Position numbers and translations under genes: made by a program. A stretch of 64,000 nt of DNA, from contig NZ_CP036267.1 in assembly GCF_007744255.1 (NCBI RefSeq), positions 310,001 to 374,000 of the forward strand, given 5' to 3'. A model generated the notes under the pieces. It worked only from the letters and a program-made list of their open reading frames with translations, searched no databases and had not been told where the DNA came from. This document shows positions 56,670 to 64,000 of the stretch, one piece after another. Source of the DNA: Thalassoglobus polymorphus (GTDB lineage Bacteria > Planctomycetota > Planctomycetia > Planctomycetales > Planctomycetaceae). Positions within the stretch are counted from its first letter, which is position 1; each line of letters opens with the position of its first letter.

Positions 56670-57326
56670 ATGAGCTTGCTTCCTTCCCCGTTCCTGTTTC
56701 GATATTCCATCCCGGTCGTGGAGGTGAAGTCACTTCCGCGTTCGAAAGCTCCGTTATTGAAACTCCCGAAGCAGGCACAAATTGTTTTCCCGGCAGCGAT
56801 GGAAGAATCGCCTGAGTTTGCGAAGCTTTCGCTCGCTTGGAACAAGAACGGCCTCGCAGTCTCCGTCACTGTTTCAGGGAAGACCGACTGGCCGGACTGT
56901 TCGCCCGACTCCGTTCAATCCTCGGACGGTGTACAGATTTGGTTCGACACGCGAGATACACAAAACATTCACCGTGCATCGCGATATTGTCATCACTTTT
57001 GTCTGCTTCCGATTGGTGAAGGCGATGACGGAATGGCTCCGGTGATAAAGCAATTGCCTGTCCCTCGTGCGAGTGATGACGCTCCCGAAGTTGATGATGA
57101 GATTCTCCTCATCGAGAGCGAAGCTGACGAGACTGGCTACACTGTCTCTGCCTGGTTCCCCTGCGCTGCCCTGAATGGTTTCGATCCGGAAGCCTATTCG
57201 CGAATGGGCTTTTACATTTGCGTCAACGACAAAGAACTCGGGAAGCAACATTTTACTATAGGTGATGAATTCCCTTACCAGAGTGATCCCACTTTATGGG
57301 CCAGTCTGGAGTTGGTCTCGAAATAA
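56670..57326 (+). CDS. CBM9-like (DOMON-type) domain protein
   Basis: A 218-residue beta-sandwich protein without a signal peptide. AWNKNGLAVSVTVSGKTDWP and SDGVQIWFDTRDTQNIHRASRYCHHFCLLP match carbohydrate-binding family 9-like domains seen in planctomycetes; the end TIGDEFPYQSDPTLWASLEL is also typical. Ligand unknown and sugar binding not proven. It follows the CPBP gene by 19 bases. A fragment AAACGCGTTCTGCACGGGCA from the ~104-bp element lies just after the stop (57331-57351). Confidence 0.7.
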   Translation: MSLLPSPFLFRYSIPVVEVKSLPRSKAPLLKLPKQAQIVFPAAMEESPEFAKLSLAWNKNGLAVSVTVSGKTDWPDCSPDSVQSSDGVQIWFDTRDTQNIHRASRYCHHFCLLPIGEGDDGMAPVIKQLPVPRASDDAPEVDDEILLIESEADETGYTVSAWFPCAALNGFDPEAYSRMGFYICVNDKELGKQHFTIGDEFPYQSDPTLWASLELVSK

Positions 57327-57366
57327 ATCGAAACGCGTTCTGCACGGGCATGGCTGGAAGTGCTGG

Positions 57367-57915
57367 TTATTCTTCCTTCAGATGAAAAGTACAACCCGCC
57401 CATTGGCCGAAGTTTTCTTCAACCTTAATTGTCAGGCTCGTCAAGTTCTCGGTGACGATCCCTTTTAGAAGTTGCTCACCTAACCACTCCGCCAGAAGTT
57501 CCGCGGTTGTCTGCTGAATCGGCAACAGGATGCATTCGTCTTTCGGGAAAATCCACCGGCGGTCTTCGTACGTCACTTCGACTTCTCGGTCGCTCTCTTG
57601 AAGTCGAATTTTCGGATGCTCGGTCGGCAGCAACATTCGATGGTCGAGTTGATCGACAAGTTCTTGCAGCGTGTCTCTCAATGCGATGAAGTCGAAGACG
57701 TATTGGTTCTCATCGAGCGTTCCCTCGACGCGTGCTGCGACTCGCCAGTTGTGACCATGCAAGCGTTCACATAGGTCTTCACCGATCGTGATGAAGTGGG
57801 CGGCTGAAAAAACCAAATGATCTTTGGTGACATCGACTGTAAAAGTACGCGAGACAGGCATCGAGATCTCTATGTTGAAGAAGGAGTAGTCGTGTTGGAC
57901 GGCGGGGGCGGTCAT
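57367..57915 (-). CDS. 6-pyruvoyltetrahydropterin synthase / QueD family protein
   Basis: A 182-residue protein with the zinc triad His in FSAAHF and two in LHGHNW, the nearby Cys (LCERLHGHNW), DHRMLLPTEHPK and the C-terminal Glu in KVEENFGQWAGC. These fit the PTPS/QueD fold, which works on dihydroneopterin triphosphate; archaeal and bacterial members make tetrahydropterin or queuosine precursors. It overlaps the CitG-like gene by four bases (ATGA). ATG 57915 couples to it; ATG 57861 is a possible alternative start. The pairing suggests a cofactor pathway, perhaps tetrahydromethanopterin. Confidence 0.85.
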   Translation of the reverse strand: MTAPAVQHDYSFFNIEISMPVSRTFTVDVTKDHLVFSAAHFITIGEDLCERLHGHNWRVAARVEGTLDENQYVFDFIALRDTLQELVDQLDHRMLLPTEHPKIRLQESDREVEVTYEDRRWIFPKDECILLPIQQTTAELLAEWLGEQLLKGIVTENLTSLTIKVEENFGQWAGCTFHLKEE

Positions 57916-58793
57916 TCAATCGTAATCGATTCTGGAGGAACCCATTGTTGATCACGAATCAAGGAAAACAAGACTGCTGCAATCAGGTCGGCGGTGGTCC
58001 CGGGGTTTCTTCGGTTTCCATCCGCACGAAGCCAATTGTCAAACTCCTGAAATGCTGCTGTTCCTTGCGGCTGCGTCGGCCACTCCTGATCAAGAACCTG
58101 CTGCGCACGCCGGGCGGACTCGTTCGCAATCGCCTCTCCACATTTGCGGGCAATCAGCGAATCGGGCAGGTGGACCATGAGTTCCAAGTGCGTGCCGATC
58201 GTGGCAACTTCCCAATCTTTGTGTTGTTCAAGCCATTCCAGAAATCGCTCCCGGCCGAAAATCAGAACATCGCTGAACTCGTTACAATACTGCCGAGCAA
58301 TGGCATCACGTTCCGCAGCTAATGTCATTGCGTATTGAATGGGATGACCGGGAGGTTGTGAGACATCCTGCTCCGAGACTTCTCCCAGTCCACCAGGTTT
58401 TGAAAGACGGATCGCTTCGTAGATTCGGGAAGCGTCATTCATGTTCAGCGAATCGATAATCCATCCAATTTCTGATGCCAGATCCGACTCTGCGGGAACA
58501 GCAGCGAGTGGAGCCAGCAGCAGTGCAATTCCGAGGTTTGCATTTGTCTTGAGCGTACGCTGCGTTTCTGTGATCGCATTGAGGATTGCCTGCCCCACAC
58601 ATCCTTCTTGAACTTGCGAGAGCGATCTGCTCGTGATGTCGGCTGCGACTTCGAAATCTTCGAATCGTAAATCCACAAACGAGGCTCCCGGATGAACGTT
58701 GCCAGCTTTCCGAGCAGCAACTTCCAGAAGGGAAGCTGTCCTGATTTGATCCTGAAGGGAGTCAATCTTGAGTGGAATCGTTCTGGATGTCAT
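57912..58793 (-). CDS. CitG-like (triphosphoribosyl-dephospho-CoA synthase family) protein
   Basis: A 293-residue protein of the CitG/MdcB family: EVAARKAGNVHPGASFVD near the N-terminus, NANLGIALLLAPLAAVP, SKPGGLGEV, GTHLELMVHLPDSLIARKCG and RNPGTTADLIAAVLF. CitG makes the prosthetic group of citrate lyase, but no citrate lyase gene is present. In methylotrophs and planctomycetes, CitG-like proteins occur with tetrahydromethanopterin gene clusters, where their role is unclear. Here it is coupled to a PTPS-like gene. Its first step and substrate are not established. Confidence 0.85.
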   Translation of the reverse strand: MTSRTIPLKIDSLQDQIRTASLLEVAARKAGNVHPGASFVDLRFEDFEVAADITSRSLSQVQEGCVGQAILNAITETQRTLKTNANLGIALLLAPLAAVPAESDLASEIGWIIDSLNMNDASRIYEAIRLSKPGGLGEVSEQDVSQPPGHPIQYAMTLAAERDAIARQYCNEFSDVLIFGRERFLEWLEQHKDWEVATIGTHLELMVHLPDSLIARKCGEAIANESARRAQQVLDQEWPTQPQGTAAFQEFDNWLRADGNRRNPGTTADLIAAVLFSLIRDQQWVPPESITIE

Positions 58794-59014
58794 GGAATTG
58801 TAAAGACCGCTAAAGATACAACGTTAAAATAGGTCAGCCGGAGAGCTTGTATAGGTCCTGTGAGACGAGCTGAATTCACGGATATTCCGGTGTCGATGCA
58901 TTCGGAGGGCGCGGCTAACGGAAGCTTCACTCACCAGGAAAAAGTCAAAAGGACGACGAGCGAGCAGGGGCGTCGATCCCCTCTTCATTTCTTCAACATA
59001 TTGCTCAAAACATC

Positions 59015-60364
59015 ATGTCAGATCTTCACTCTCCGATGATGGAACTCTGGTCTTTTTGTAACTTCAATGCAACGAAGAGGAGTGCGTTGGCTGCGTGCTT
59101 GCTGACATGTCTTACGGTTTCATCCGGATTTGCTCAAGCCTGGACTCAGTATGATTCGAACTGGGTACCGGTCAAAGTTCGCCAGAAATCGGTTGATAAA
59201 GTCGAAGAAGCAAGCCCCACGTCCTCAATGATTACGTCTGCAGATGCAAACGAAAATTCGAATGCAAATTCGAAGACGAACGCGACAGATTCTGCAACTG
59301 CAAATGTGACTGCTATCGAAACAACTCCGGTCGAGACCTCATTCCCAGCTTTGCAATGGGTCTCTGCTGAGGAAGAAAGCGTCAACACCGTCGACTTCGA
59401 AGTAAACGAGATCGCTCCCCCTCCTCCAGAGAGCGAAATTGAAGAACCAGCAACGACCGAAATTCCCGCACCCGCTCCCTTTCCAGTGATTCTGGCAGAG
59501 AGTGAGAATGGTTGTCTGGGACAAGAATGCAATTCAAGCTGCACACCGGAGAGCGGTTGTCAGACTGCTGCCACTGAATGTGACGTGGACAACTCCCTGC
59601 TGTTGGATGATCAAAGCCTTTGCCAGATGCGAGGTCCGTCAGATCAATTTGAGGCTCCAGCCAGTCGTCGCTGGATTTTTTGGAAAGATGAATGCCAAAC
59701 ATCTGAGCCGGGACCGATTTGCTGCTCTTTGCAAGAACGCATGGTGAACTGGCGACTTTCAAGCATGTACCTGGAGGGCTGCATGCCCGAGGGATATTCA
59801 CTTTCGTGCTTCATTGAAACTGTCAGCCATGTCGAGTTTCATGGGACGCCACTCGCTTCGAATGGACCCGCTGATCCAGGTGGTTCGTTCGCCGATGCAC
59901 AGGTGACCGAGGGGAAGAATGTCAAAACCCTGCAACAAATCTCCATCAACATCACTCCGCCGCCTGGGAAGCTTCCCCCAGATCGTGCTGCGGAACGATT
60001 TAAAAAGCTGACTGCTCAGGCTCACATCCCGGGAACGCATCGCCTTTGGAATGGGACATCTTTTTACTGGGACGCTTCCTTGTTAAATCATCAGCCGTTG
60101 TACTTTGAAGACGTGAATTTAGAGCGACATGGATTCTCTCATGGTTGCTGGCAGCCATTTGTCTCGGGGGCGAAATTCTTTAGTCGAATCCCTGCACTCC
60201 CATATTTGATGACAGCGGAACCGCCGCAGGAGACGCATTACACTCTCGGCGAGTCCCGTCCGGGGAACCATGCTTGCTACGTTTGCGAACGTCCCCCATT
60301 CAGCTGGAAAGCGGTAGTCGTACAAGGTGCTGCGACCACCGGACTTGTATTCCTGATTCCATGA
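59015..60364 (+). CDS. Secreted Cys-rich planctomycete protein
   Basis: A 449-residue exported protein: signal segment SALAACLLTCLTVSSGFAQA. Residues ~50-170 are Ser/Thr/Asn/Glu-rich and disordered. Then a Cys-rich part (GCLGQECNSSCTPESGCQT) leads to a long beta-rich domain whose end LYFEDVNLERHGFSHG, FVSGAKFFSRIPALPYLM and YTLGESRPGNHACYVCERPP looks like a domain seen only in planctomycetes. Function unknown; likely cell-envelope. It stands alone, with a 221-base gap upstream. Confidence 0.7.
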   Translation: MSDLHSPMMELWSFCNFNATKRSALAACLLTCLTVSSGFAQAWTQYDSNWVPVKVRQKSVDKVEEASPTSSMITSADANENSNANSKTNATDSATANVTAIETTPVETSFPALQWVSAEEESVNTVDFEVNEIAPPPPESEIEEPATTEIPAPAPFPVILAESENGCLGQECNSSCTPESGCQTAATECDVDNSLLLDDQSLCQMRGPSDQFEAPASRRWIFWKDECQTSEPGPICCSLQERMVNWRLSSMYLEGCMPEGYSLSCFIETVSHVEFHGTPLASNGPADPGGSFADAQVTEGKNVKTLQQISINITPPPGKLPPDRAAERFKKLTAQAHIPGTHRLWNGTSFYWDASLLNHQPLYFEDVNLERHGFSHGCWQPFVSGAKFFSRIPALPYLMTAEPPQETHYTLGESRPGNHACYVCERPPFSWKAVVVQGAATTGLVFLIP

Positions 60365-60792
60365 TCAGAGTACTGGGAGCCGGTACTGGAAACTGGTGCT
60401 GCGACTGGGCCACACTTGAGCCAATTTACGACTCGATTTCACGTCCATCCGGGCTGACTGCTGCTTGGGCGTCTCTCTCTGGTCGAGTCATCTTCGCTCG
60501 AGTAGGATCGGTGAAGGTTGATCTATTGGGCGGGAACTTCATTTTCAGCTTGTGATTTCGAAGTTTTTGCGGTATTTTATAAGGTCTAAAAAAAATGGAA
60601 CAAGGAGTTGTCATTCCTGTGAATGACAGTGATTTCACAACTATTGTTGGCATTTCTTAAACGGAAGTTGCCAATTTTGATCGAGAGCACGTTCATGCGT
60701 CCCCAAATGGGGTCGGCACTTCACGTCATTCACATCCCTCCATCAGAGCGGATGCGTGCTCAACACCCAAGCAGTATAAGAAGGAAGAACCT
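60365..60792. other. 428-base intergenic region with an inverted repeat
   Basis: TGTCATTC-CTGT-GAATGACA (60609-60628) is a perfect 8-base inverted repeat about 165 bases upstream of the alkyltransferase-like gene and could be an operator. The rest has no gene; AT-rich TTGCGGTATTTTATAAGG near 60570 could be part of a promoter. Confidence 0.45.
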
Positions 60793-61191
60793 ATGGCCTC
60801 CACACGCGCTCCAGCAGTCGCAGAAGTTCTGTGGGAACTCAAGCGCGCCGACAAATTGGCCACCTATTGTAACATCGCCACCCGTGCCGGCTTCAGCGCC
60901 GGTGCAAACGGTCGCGCGATGATCACCTGCATGAAAACAATCCGCCGTGATTGGCCACATCTTCAATGGTGGAGAGCGATTCGAGATGACCGGACCGTCC
61001 TTGCTGGCGAACATGCAGAAGAACTCGAAGAATGGGGCGCAACAATTACCCCAAGTGAAGAAGATCGAGTTTTGGTGGAGTTCGACGAAGAAACAAAACT
61101 CATGATTTGGAACGAAGATGGAAGCCAGGAGCTTGCCAACGCTTCAGATGATGACAGTGAAGACAATGATGAAGGTGGCGAAGAAGAGTAA
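60793..61191 (+). CDS. Alkyltransferase-like (ATL/MGMT DNA-binding) protein
   Basis: A 132-residue protein resembling the DNA-binding half of O6-alkylguanine DNA methyltransferase: KLATYCNIATRAGFSAGANGRAM, the helix-turn-helix, then LQWWRAIRDDRTVLAG where MGMT has PCHRV. The catalytic Cys is replaced by Trp, so it cannot take up alkyl groups. ATL proteins bind damaged bases and recruit nucleotide-excision repair. The last third is acidic (DDDSEDNDEGGEEE). ATG 60793 follows AAGGAAG. Alternative: an unrelated winged-helix protein. Confidence 0.7.
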   Translation: MASTRAPAVAEVLWELKRADKLATYCNIATRAGFSAGANGRAMITCMKTIRRDWPHLQWWRAIRDDRTVLAGEHAEELEEWGATITPSEEDRVLVEFDEETKLMIWNEDGSQELANASDDDSEDNDEGGEEE

Positions 61192-61200
61192 TTGTTCGTT

Positions 61201-61239
61201 GTTTACGAACGTAGTTAACGAACGTCGTTGACGAACATT
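61201..61239 (+). repeat. Three 13-bp direct repeats
   Basis: GTTTACGAACGTA, GTTAACGAACGTC and GTTGACGAACATT lie end to end just after the alkyltransferase-like gene, sharing GTTnACGAACrT. They could be a protein-binding array. No origin or plasmid genes are nearby. Confidence 0.8.
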
Positions 61240-61418
61240 GTTCCCACACACCATTTCCGTAACATGCCCCAGCATCTCATTTGAATGACAATCCATAAGA
61301 TTGATTCACTTGAATGCTGGGTTGCATTGTAGTGTTGAGGTACATTTGAGGATTGAGGGAACGATTCTCAGCACATCCAGCTCAGACGATTGAATCGAAA
61401 CGATTCCAGGGAGGGAAG

Positions 61419-62891
61419 ATGTTTTCGCGACTCGCTCAATTCGCAGGACGCTCTATTCTTAGAGATCCTTTGAAACACGTGACCTGTTTTTCTGGAACGA
61501 TGAACGGCCATTCCAGCCATTCTACCATTCTGATGAGAAGCGCTGCCGCGGTTGGTCTGCTCTGTCTGCTGATGTGTCAGAACGCAGTCGCAGAGAAAAT
61601 CGAACTCATCGAGTCGTACAGCAGTGATGCCACGTATCACTGCCAGGCGACCGTCTCTTCCCAGGGTGAAGTCTTCTTCACGAACTCGGAAAAAAAAGAA
61701 CGGCGAGAGAAACTGACTGCAAACGCATCGTTCAGTTTTCTTGAACGACGTCTCCCGCCTGCTGGTCGCGATTCACTCGCTTTCCGGTCGGTCCGAGACT
61801 TTCAGACAGCAGAGATGGTCACCACTGTGGGAGGACATCGCACAGAAGTAAAGCTCCCCGAGAATGCGAGCTTCATCGTCTCAGACGGCTACCGCGAAGG
61901 GGTCCGGCATTACTCTCCTCTGGTCAAACTGAGTCGAGATTCCCTCGACCTTCTGGAAATTCCGGGCGATCCGCTGGTTCTGGCGGCGCTGCTCCCTTCA
62001 AATGCAGTCGAGGTGGACGATGAATGGAAACCTTCTGACTGGGTTTTGCAGATGCTGACCGGAATCGAAGCTGTTGAAACTTCAGAGTTGAAGTGTCAGT
62101 TGTCCGCCAGCAATTCGATCTCGGCTAAGGTTACGTTTTCCGGAAAGATCAAAGGGCAAAGGTTTGGAGCTTCGACTGAAGTCGAAGTCCGCGGCACGTT
62201 GATTTTTGACCTCCGTACATCGCACGTTGCGCGCACTCAGGCGATCTATAAAATCTCAGCGGGAATCGGGACCGTGTACCCTGGTCTTGATATCGAAGTG
62301 ACCTCGAATCTCGTGAGGAACGTGAGCGAGGAGAAGGGGCGACTCACTGACGTCATTGTCGAAGATGTCCCGCTGGACCCCAGCGAAAATATGAAACAAC
62401 TCACATTTGAGGCCCTCCCTTGGGGGGTGACCATTGAACATGGACGTGGTTGGCATCTGTTTAACTCCGTGATGGAAGGAGCCAATCAGGTGGCGATTTT
62501 CCGCCTTGTTGAACATGGCAGCCTCGTTTGCCAATGTAACTTTTCCCCTTTGCTCAAAGCTGCGCCGGGGGAGATCACCCCGTTGGAACAATTCGAGGCT
62601 GATATTCAAAAGTCGCTCGGCAAAGCCTTCAAGTCAGTCATCAAAAGCGAACGGTTGCCCACCGAGAACGGAAAACAGATTCTGCGAGTGGCGATCGAAG
62701 GAGAGCACGAAGTCAAAGGGCAAAAAGGCTCCGCACTCATCCCGATGACATGGATCTATTACATCGTCGCTGACCGAACTGGTCAGCAACTCTCCTTCGT
62801 CTTCGCTGTTGAATCACCGCTTGTCGAACAGCTCGCCGATCGCGACCTTGAGATCGTCAAAAATCTCCGATTCGTAACCCCACAACGGTAG
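61419..62891 (+). CDS. Large secreted planctomycete protein, unknown function
   Basis: A 490-residue exported protein. An N-terminal membrane or signal segment AAAVGLLCLLMCQNAVA starts near residue 41 and the mature part is beta-rich (ELIESYSSDATYHCQATV, VVTTVGG-like repeats, VDDEWKPSDWVLQML, FRLVEHGSLVCQCNFSPLL). No catalytic motif is recognised. ATG 61419 follows GGGAGGGAAG, and 61353 is a longer alternative. The stop TAG lies in the ~104-bp element starting at 62889. Could be a surface or lipoprotein-like protein. Confidence 0.7.
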   Translation: MFSRLAQFAGRSILRDPLKHVTCFSGTMNGHSSHSTILMRSAAAVGLLCLLMCQNAVAEKIELIESYSSDATYHCQATVSSQGEVFFTNSEKKERREKLTANASFSFLERRLPPAGRDSLAFRSVRDFQTAEMVTTVGGHRTEVKLPENASFIVSDGYREGVRHYSPLVKLSRDSLDLLEIPGDPLVLAALLPSNAVEVDDEWKPSDWVLQMLTGIEAVETSELKCQLSASNSISAKVTFSGKIKGQRFGASTEVEVRGTLIFDLRTSHVARTQAIYKISAGIGTVYPGLDIEVTSNLVRNVSEEKGRLTDVIVEDVPLDPSENMKQLTFEALPWGVTIEHGRGWHLFNSVMEGANQVAIFRLVEHGSLVCQCNFSPLLKAAPGEITPLEQFEADIQKSLGKAFKSVIKSERLPTENGKQILRVAIEGEHEVKGQKGSALIPMTWIYYIVADRTGQQLSFVFAVESPLVEQLADRDLEIVKNLRFVTPQR

Positions 62892-62992
62892 GGCAGCCTG
62901 CTCTACCGTGTGCCTGTGAAGAACGCGTTTCTCTAGTAGATATGCTGTTCGCCACGAGGCAAAACCTGCAAACCAGTTCGAAGATGCTCTAG
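62889..62992 (+). repeat. ~104-bp intergenic element, copy 5, sharing the preceding gene's stop
   Basis: TAGGGCAGCCTGCTCTACCG ... GTGCCTGTGAAGAACGCG ... TATGCTGTTCGCCACGAGGC ... AAGATGCTCTAG. TAG of the first three bases is the stop of the secreted protein gene. Confidence 0.95.
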
Positions 62993-63305
62993 CAAAGAGC
63001 TCATTCTCGCGAAACTGCATTTCATCGGTGTAACCCGTTGTCCGCGGACAATATCCACGGAGAAACATCGCATTGGTGTTTTTTTATGCAAATGGGGACG
63101 GATCAACACTCGTTGCTCTTAGGATTGGTAATAGTAGTCTGACCGTTGACACCCGCAATGTTTGCGCAGTATTCCTATCGTGAAAGAATTGTGATCTTTT
63201 CACCGGAAGAAATGGAGTTCCCGGTATACAGCCAAGACGGCCAAGTCTACGGTTGGTGTATGAACGACGTCTGTTTGTACAATTCAGATTTACGAGGATG
63301 ATAAG
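62993..63305. other. 313-base gap, leader of the Cys-rich gene
   Basis: AT-rich around 63080-63200, likely promoter of the Cys-rich gene; GAGG (63294-63297) is its ribosome site. No gene or further repeat recognised. Confidence 0.4.
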
Positions 63306-63806
63306 ATGAAGAAGTTTGTTGCATTGGCTCTGTTGTTGGGAGCAACCACAATTACCAACGCTCGTGAGCCTATCATGGTTCCAGCAGCTCCACTGGATTC
63401 TGCAATCGCATACCAGGCTGACTACTCACCAACTCCTGCAGAGGGCGTTGTCGTCGATGATGGTCTGCAACCGGTACCAGCTGGAAGCCCAATCGGGACA
63501 ATTGTTTGCGATTCCTGCGATGCTCAGGGAATCGAGTTGTACCGAAATGTGAAAGTCATTCAGGCTCGTAAGATCCACCCATGTGCAGTGCCGAAGATCG
63601 TTCAGGTTCCAAACCCTTGCTACGATCGCTGCAATCCTTGTGGAAAAGAGCCAGAATGCGTATTCGTGGAAATCTGCGTCCCACCATGTGCCTGTGAAGA
63701 AGTCAGCGTCTGCAAAGATGGTCGCCGCACGAAATTCGATTACGGCAAATATGGTGTGAAAGTGACAAATCGTCGCGGAACACTCGTGATCAACTACGAT
63801 AGCTAA
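63306..63806 (+). CDS. Small secreted Cys-rich protein
   Basis: A 166-residue exported protein. Signal peptide MKKFVALALLLGATTITNA; then a Cys-rich body: TIVCDSCDAQGIELY, ARKIHPCAVPKIVQVPNPCYDRCNPCGKEPECVFVEICVPPCACEEVSVC, ending YDYGKYGVKVTNRRGTLVINYD-like strands. The Cys spacing looks like a structural, possibly disulfide-rich, domain of planctomycete cell walls; this is a pattern-based guess. GAGG precedes ATG 63306. A terminator follows at 63893. Confidence 0.75.
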   Translation: MKKFVALALLLGATTITNAREPIMVPAAPLDSAIAYQADYSPTPAEGVVVDDGLQPVPAGSPIGTIVCDSCDAQGIELYRNVKVIQARKIHPCAVPKIVQVPNPCYDRCNPCGKEPECVFVEICVPPCACEEVSVCKDGRRTKFDYGKYGVKVTNRRGTLVINYDS

Positions 63807-63850
63807 GCGTTTTTGAAAAATCGTATTCGTGACCTGCTCAATGAAGTTCA

Positions 63851-63866
63851 AAGCACGAAAGTGCTT
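63851..63866 (+). other. Small GAAA-loop hairpin after the Cys-rich gene
   Basis: AAGCAC-GAAA-GTGCTT forms a perfect 6-bp stem with a stable GAAA loop, 45 bases past the stop and before the main terminator; it may protect or process the 3' end. Confidence 0.5.
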
Positions 63867-63892
63867 CAGGCGACACGATTGAACGACAATTC

Positions 63893-63933
63893 AAAAAGAG
63901 CCGCAGCCTCCATGAGATTGCGGCTCTTTTTTT
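63893..63933 (+). terminator. Intrinsic terminator
   Basis: AAAAAGAGCCGCA pairs with TGCGGCTCTTTTT around a 13-base loop, with a seven-T tail. It ends the Cys-rich gene transcript. Confidence 0.95.
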
Positions 63934-64000
63934 GCGCCCGGTCTTGGTACTTTAAGCACTCTCAATGCTGTTGAATCGTGAACATCACTTTTCGACTTTA

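Noticed and set aside
61201-61239. Replication origin based on the 13-bp repeats
   Set aside because: No replication genes, no DnaA-type boxes noticed; only three units.

Overview
The window looks like a chromosomal segment of a planctomycete, probably order Planctomycetales. The basis is the set of lineage-typical families on one contig: a DUF1501 protein, a DUF1559 pilin-like protein, a DUF6807 (PmoA-like) secreted protein, a Cys-type sulfatase, a PEP-CTERM protein, a CX4CH haem-like protein, an FHA protein, a Ser/Thr kinase and several secreted proteins resembling planctomycete-only families. Gene density is moderate, both strands are used, and many intergenic gaps hold short repeats. GTG and TTG starts with a good Shine-Dalgarno are frequent (tig, fabH, ruvC, dabA).

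Layout. 1-13.4 kb: end of a membrane glycosyltransferase-like gene, aroC, DUF6807 protein, kdsA, CPBP protease, LON-domain and DUF309 pair, nth, small lipoprotein, sulfatase, acyltransferase, DUF1501, purD. 13.4-27.6 kb: SDR protein, tRNA-Gly(GCC), tig, trpC-nudix pair, fabH, cold-shock protein and DEAD-box helicase, ruvC, a receiver-like protein, a 101-bp tandem array, CX4CH protein. 28-40 kb: zinc-ribbon/RDD membrane protein, a broken small gene, PEP-CTERM protein, receiver/FHA/rsmD group, DUF1559, His-rich protein, GT2, map, rlmB-like gene, dtd. 39.6-48.6 kb: an inorganic-carbon module. 48.7-64 kb: MoxR ATPase, kinase, pyrG and kdsB, a methyltransferase, second CPBP protease, CBM9-like protein, PTPS/CitG-like pair, secreted planctomycete proteins and an alkyltransferase-like DNA-binding protein.

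The most interesting functional unit is the inorganic-carbon module. A beta-carbonic anhydrase is divergent from four overlapping genes: dabA, dabB, a second NuoL/M-like subunit and a SulP transporter. The SulP protein carries a STAS region and then a C-terminal stretch that reads like a PII/SbtB-type sensor domain. The second NuoL/M-like subunit seems to lack the usual charged residues. A near-palindrome, TTGTGAATTCC-ccc-GGAATTCTCACAA, lies in the shared promoter region, and part of it recurs inside the carbonic anhydrase gene. No carbon-fixation gene is visible in the window, so the module may serve bicarbonate supply or pH control rather than autotrophy.

The second striking feature is a network of intergenic repeats. 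A ~104-bp element with TAGAGCA...TGCTCTA ends occurs in at least five good copies plus decayed ones, sometimes starting exactly on a gene's TAG stop codon. A 101-bp unit repeated 3.8 times next to the CX4CH gene appears to be an amplified relative. A GC-rich hairpin family often lies beside it, and a separate 77-bp repeat occurs twice. KDO genes (kdsA, kdsB) and CTP synthase (pyrG) point to LPS-type outer-membrane synthesis. All assignments come from reading the sequence; no database search was run.
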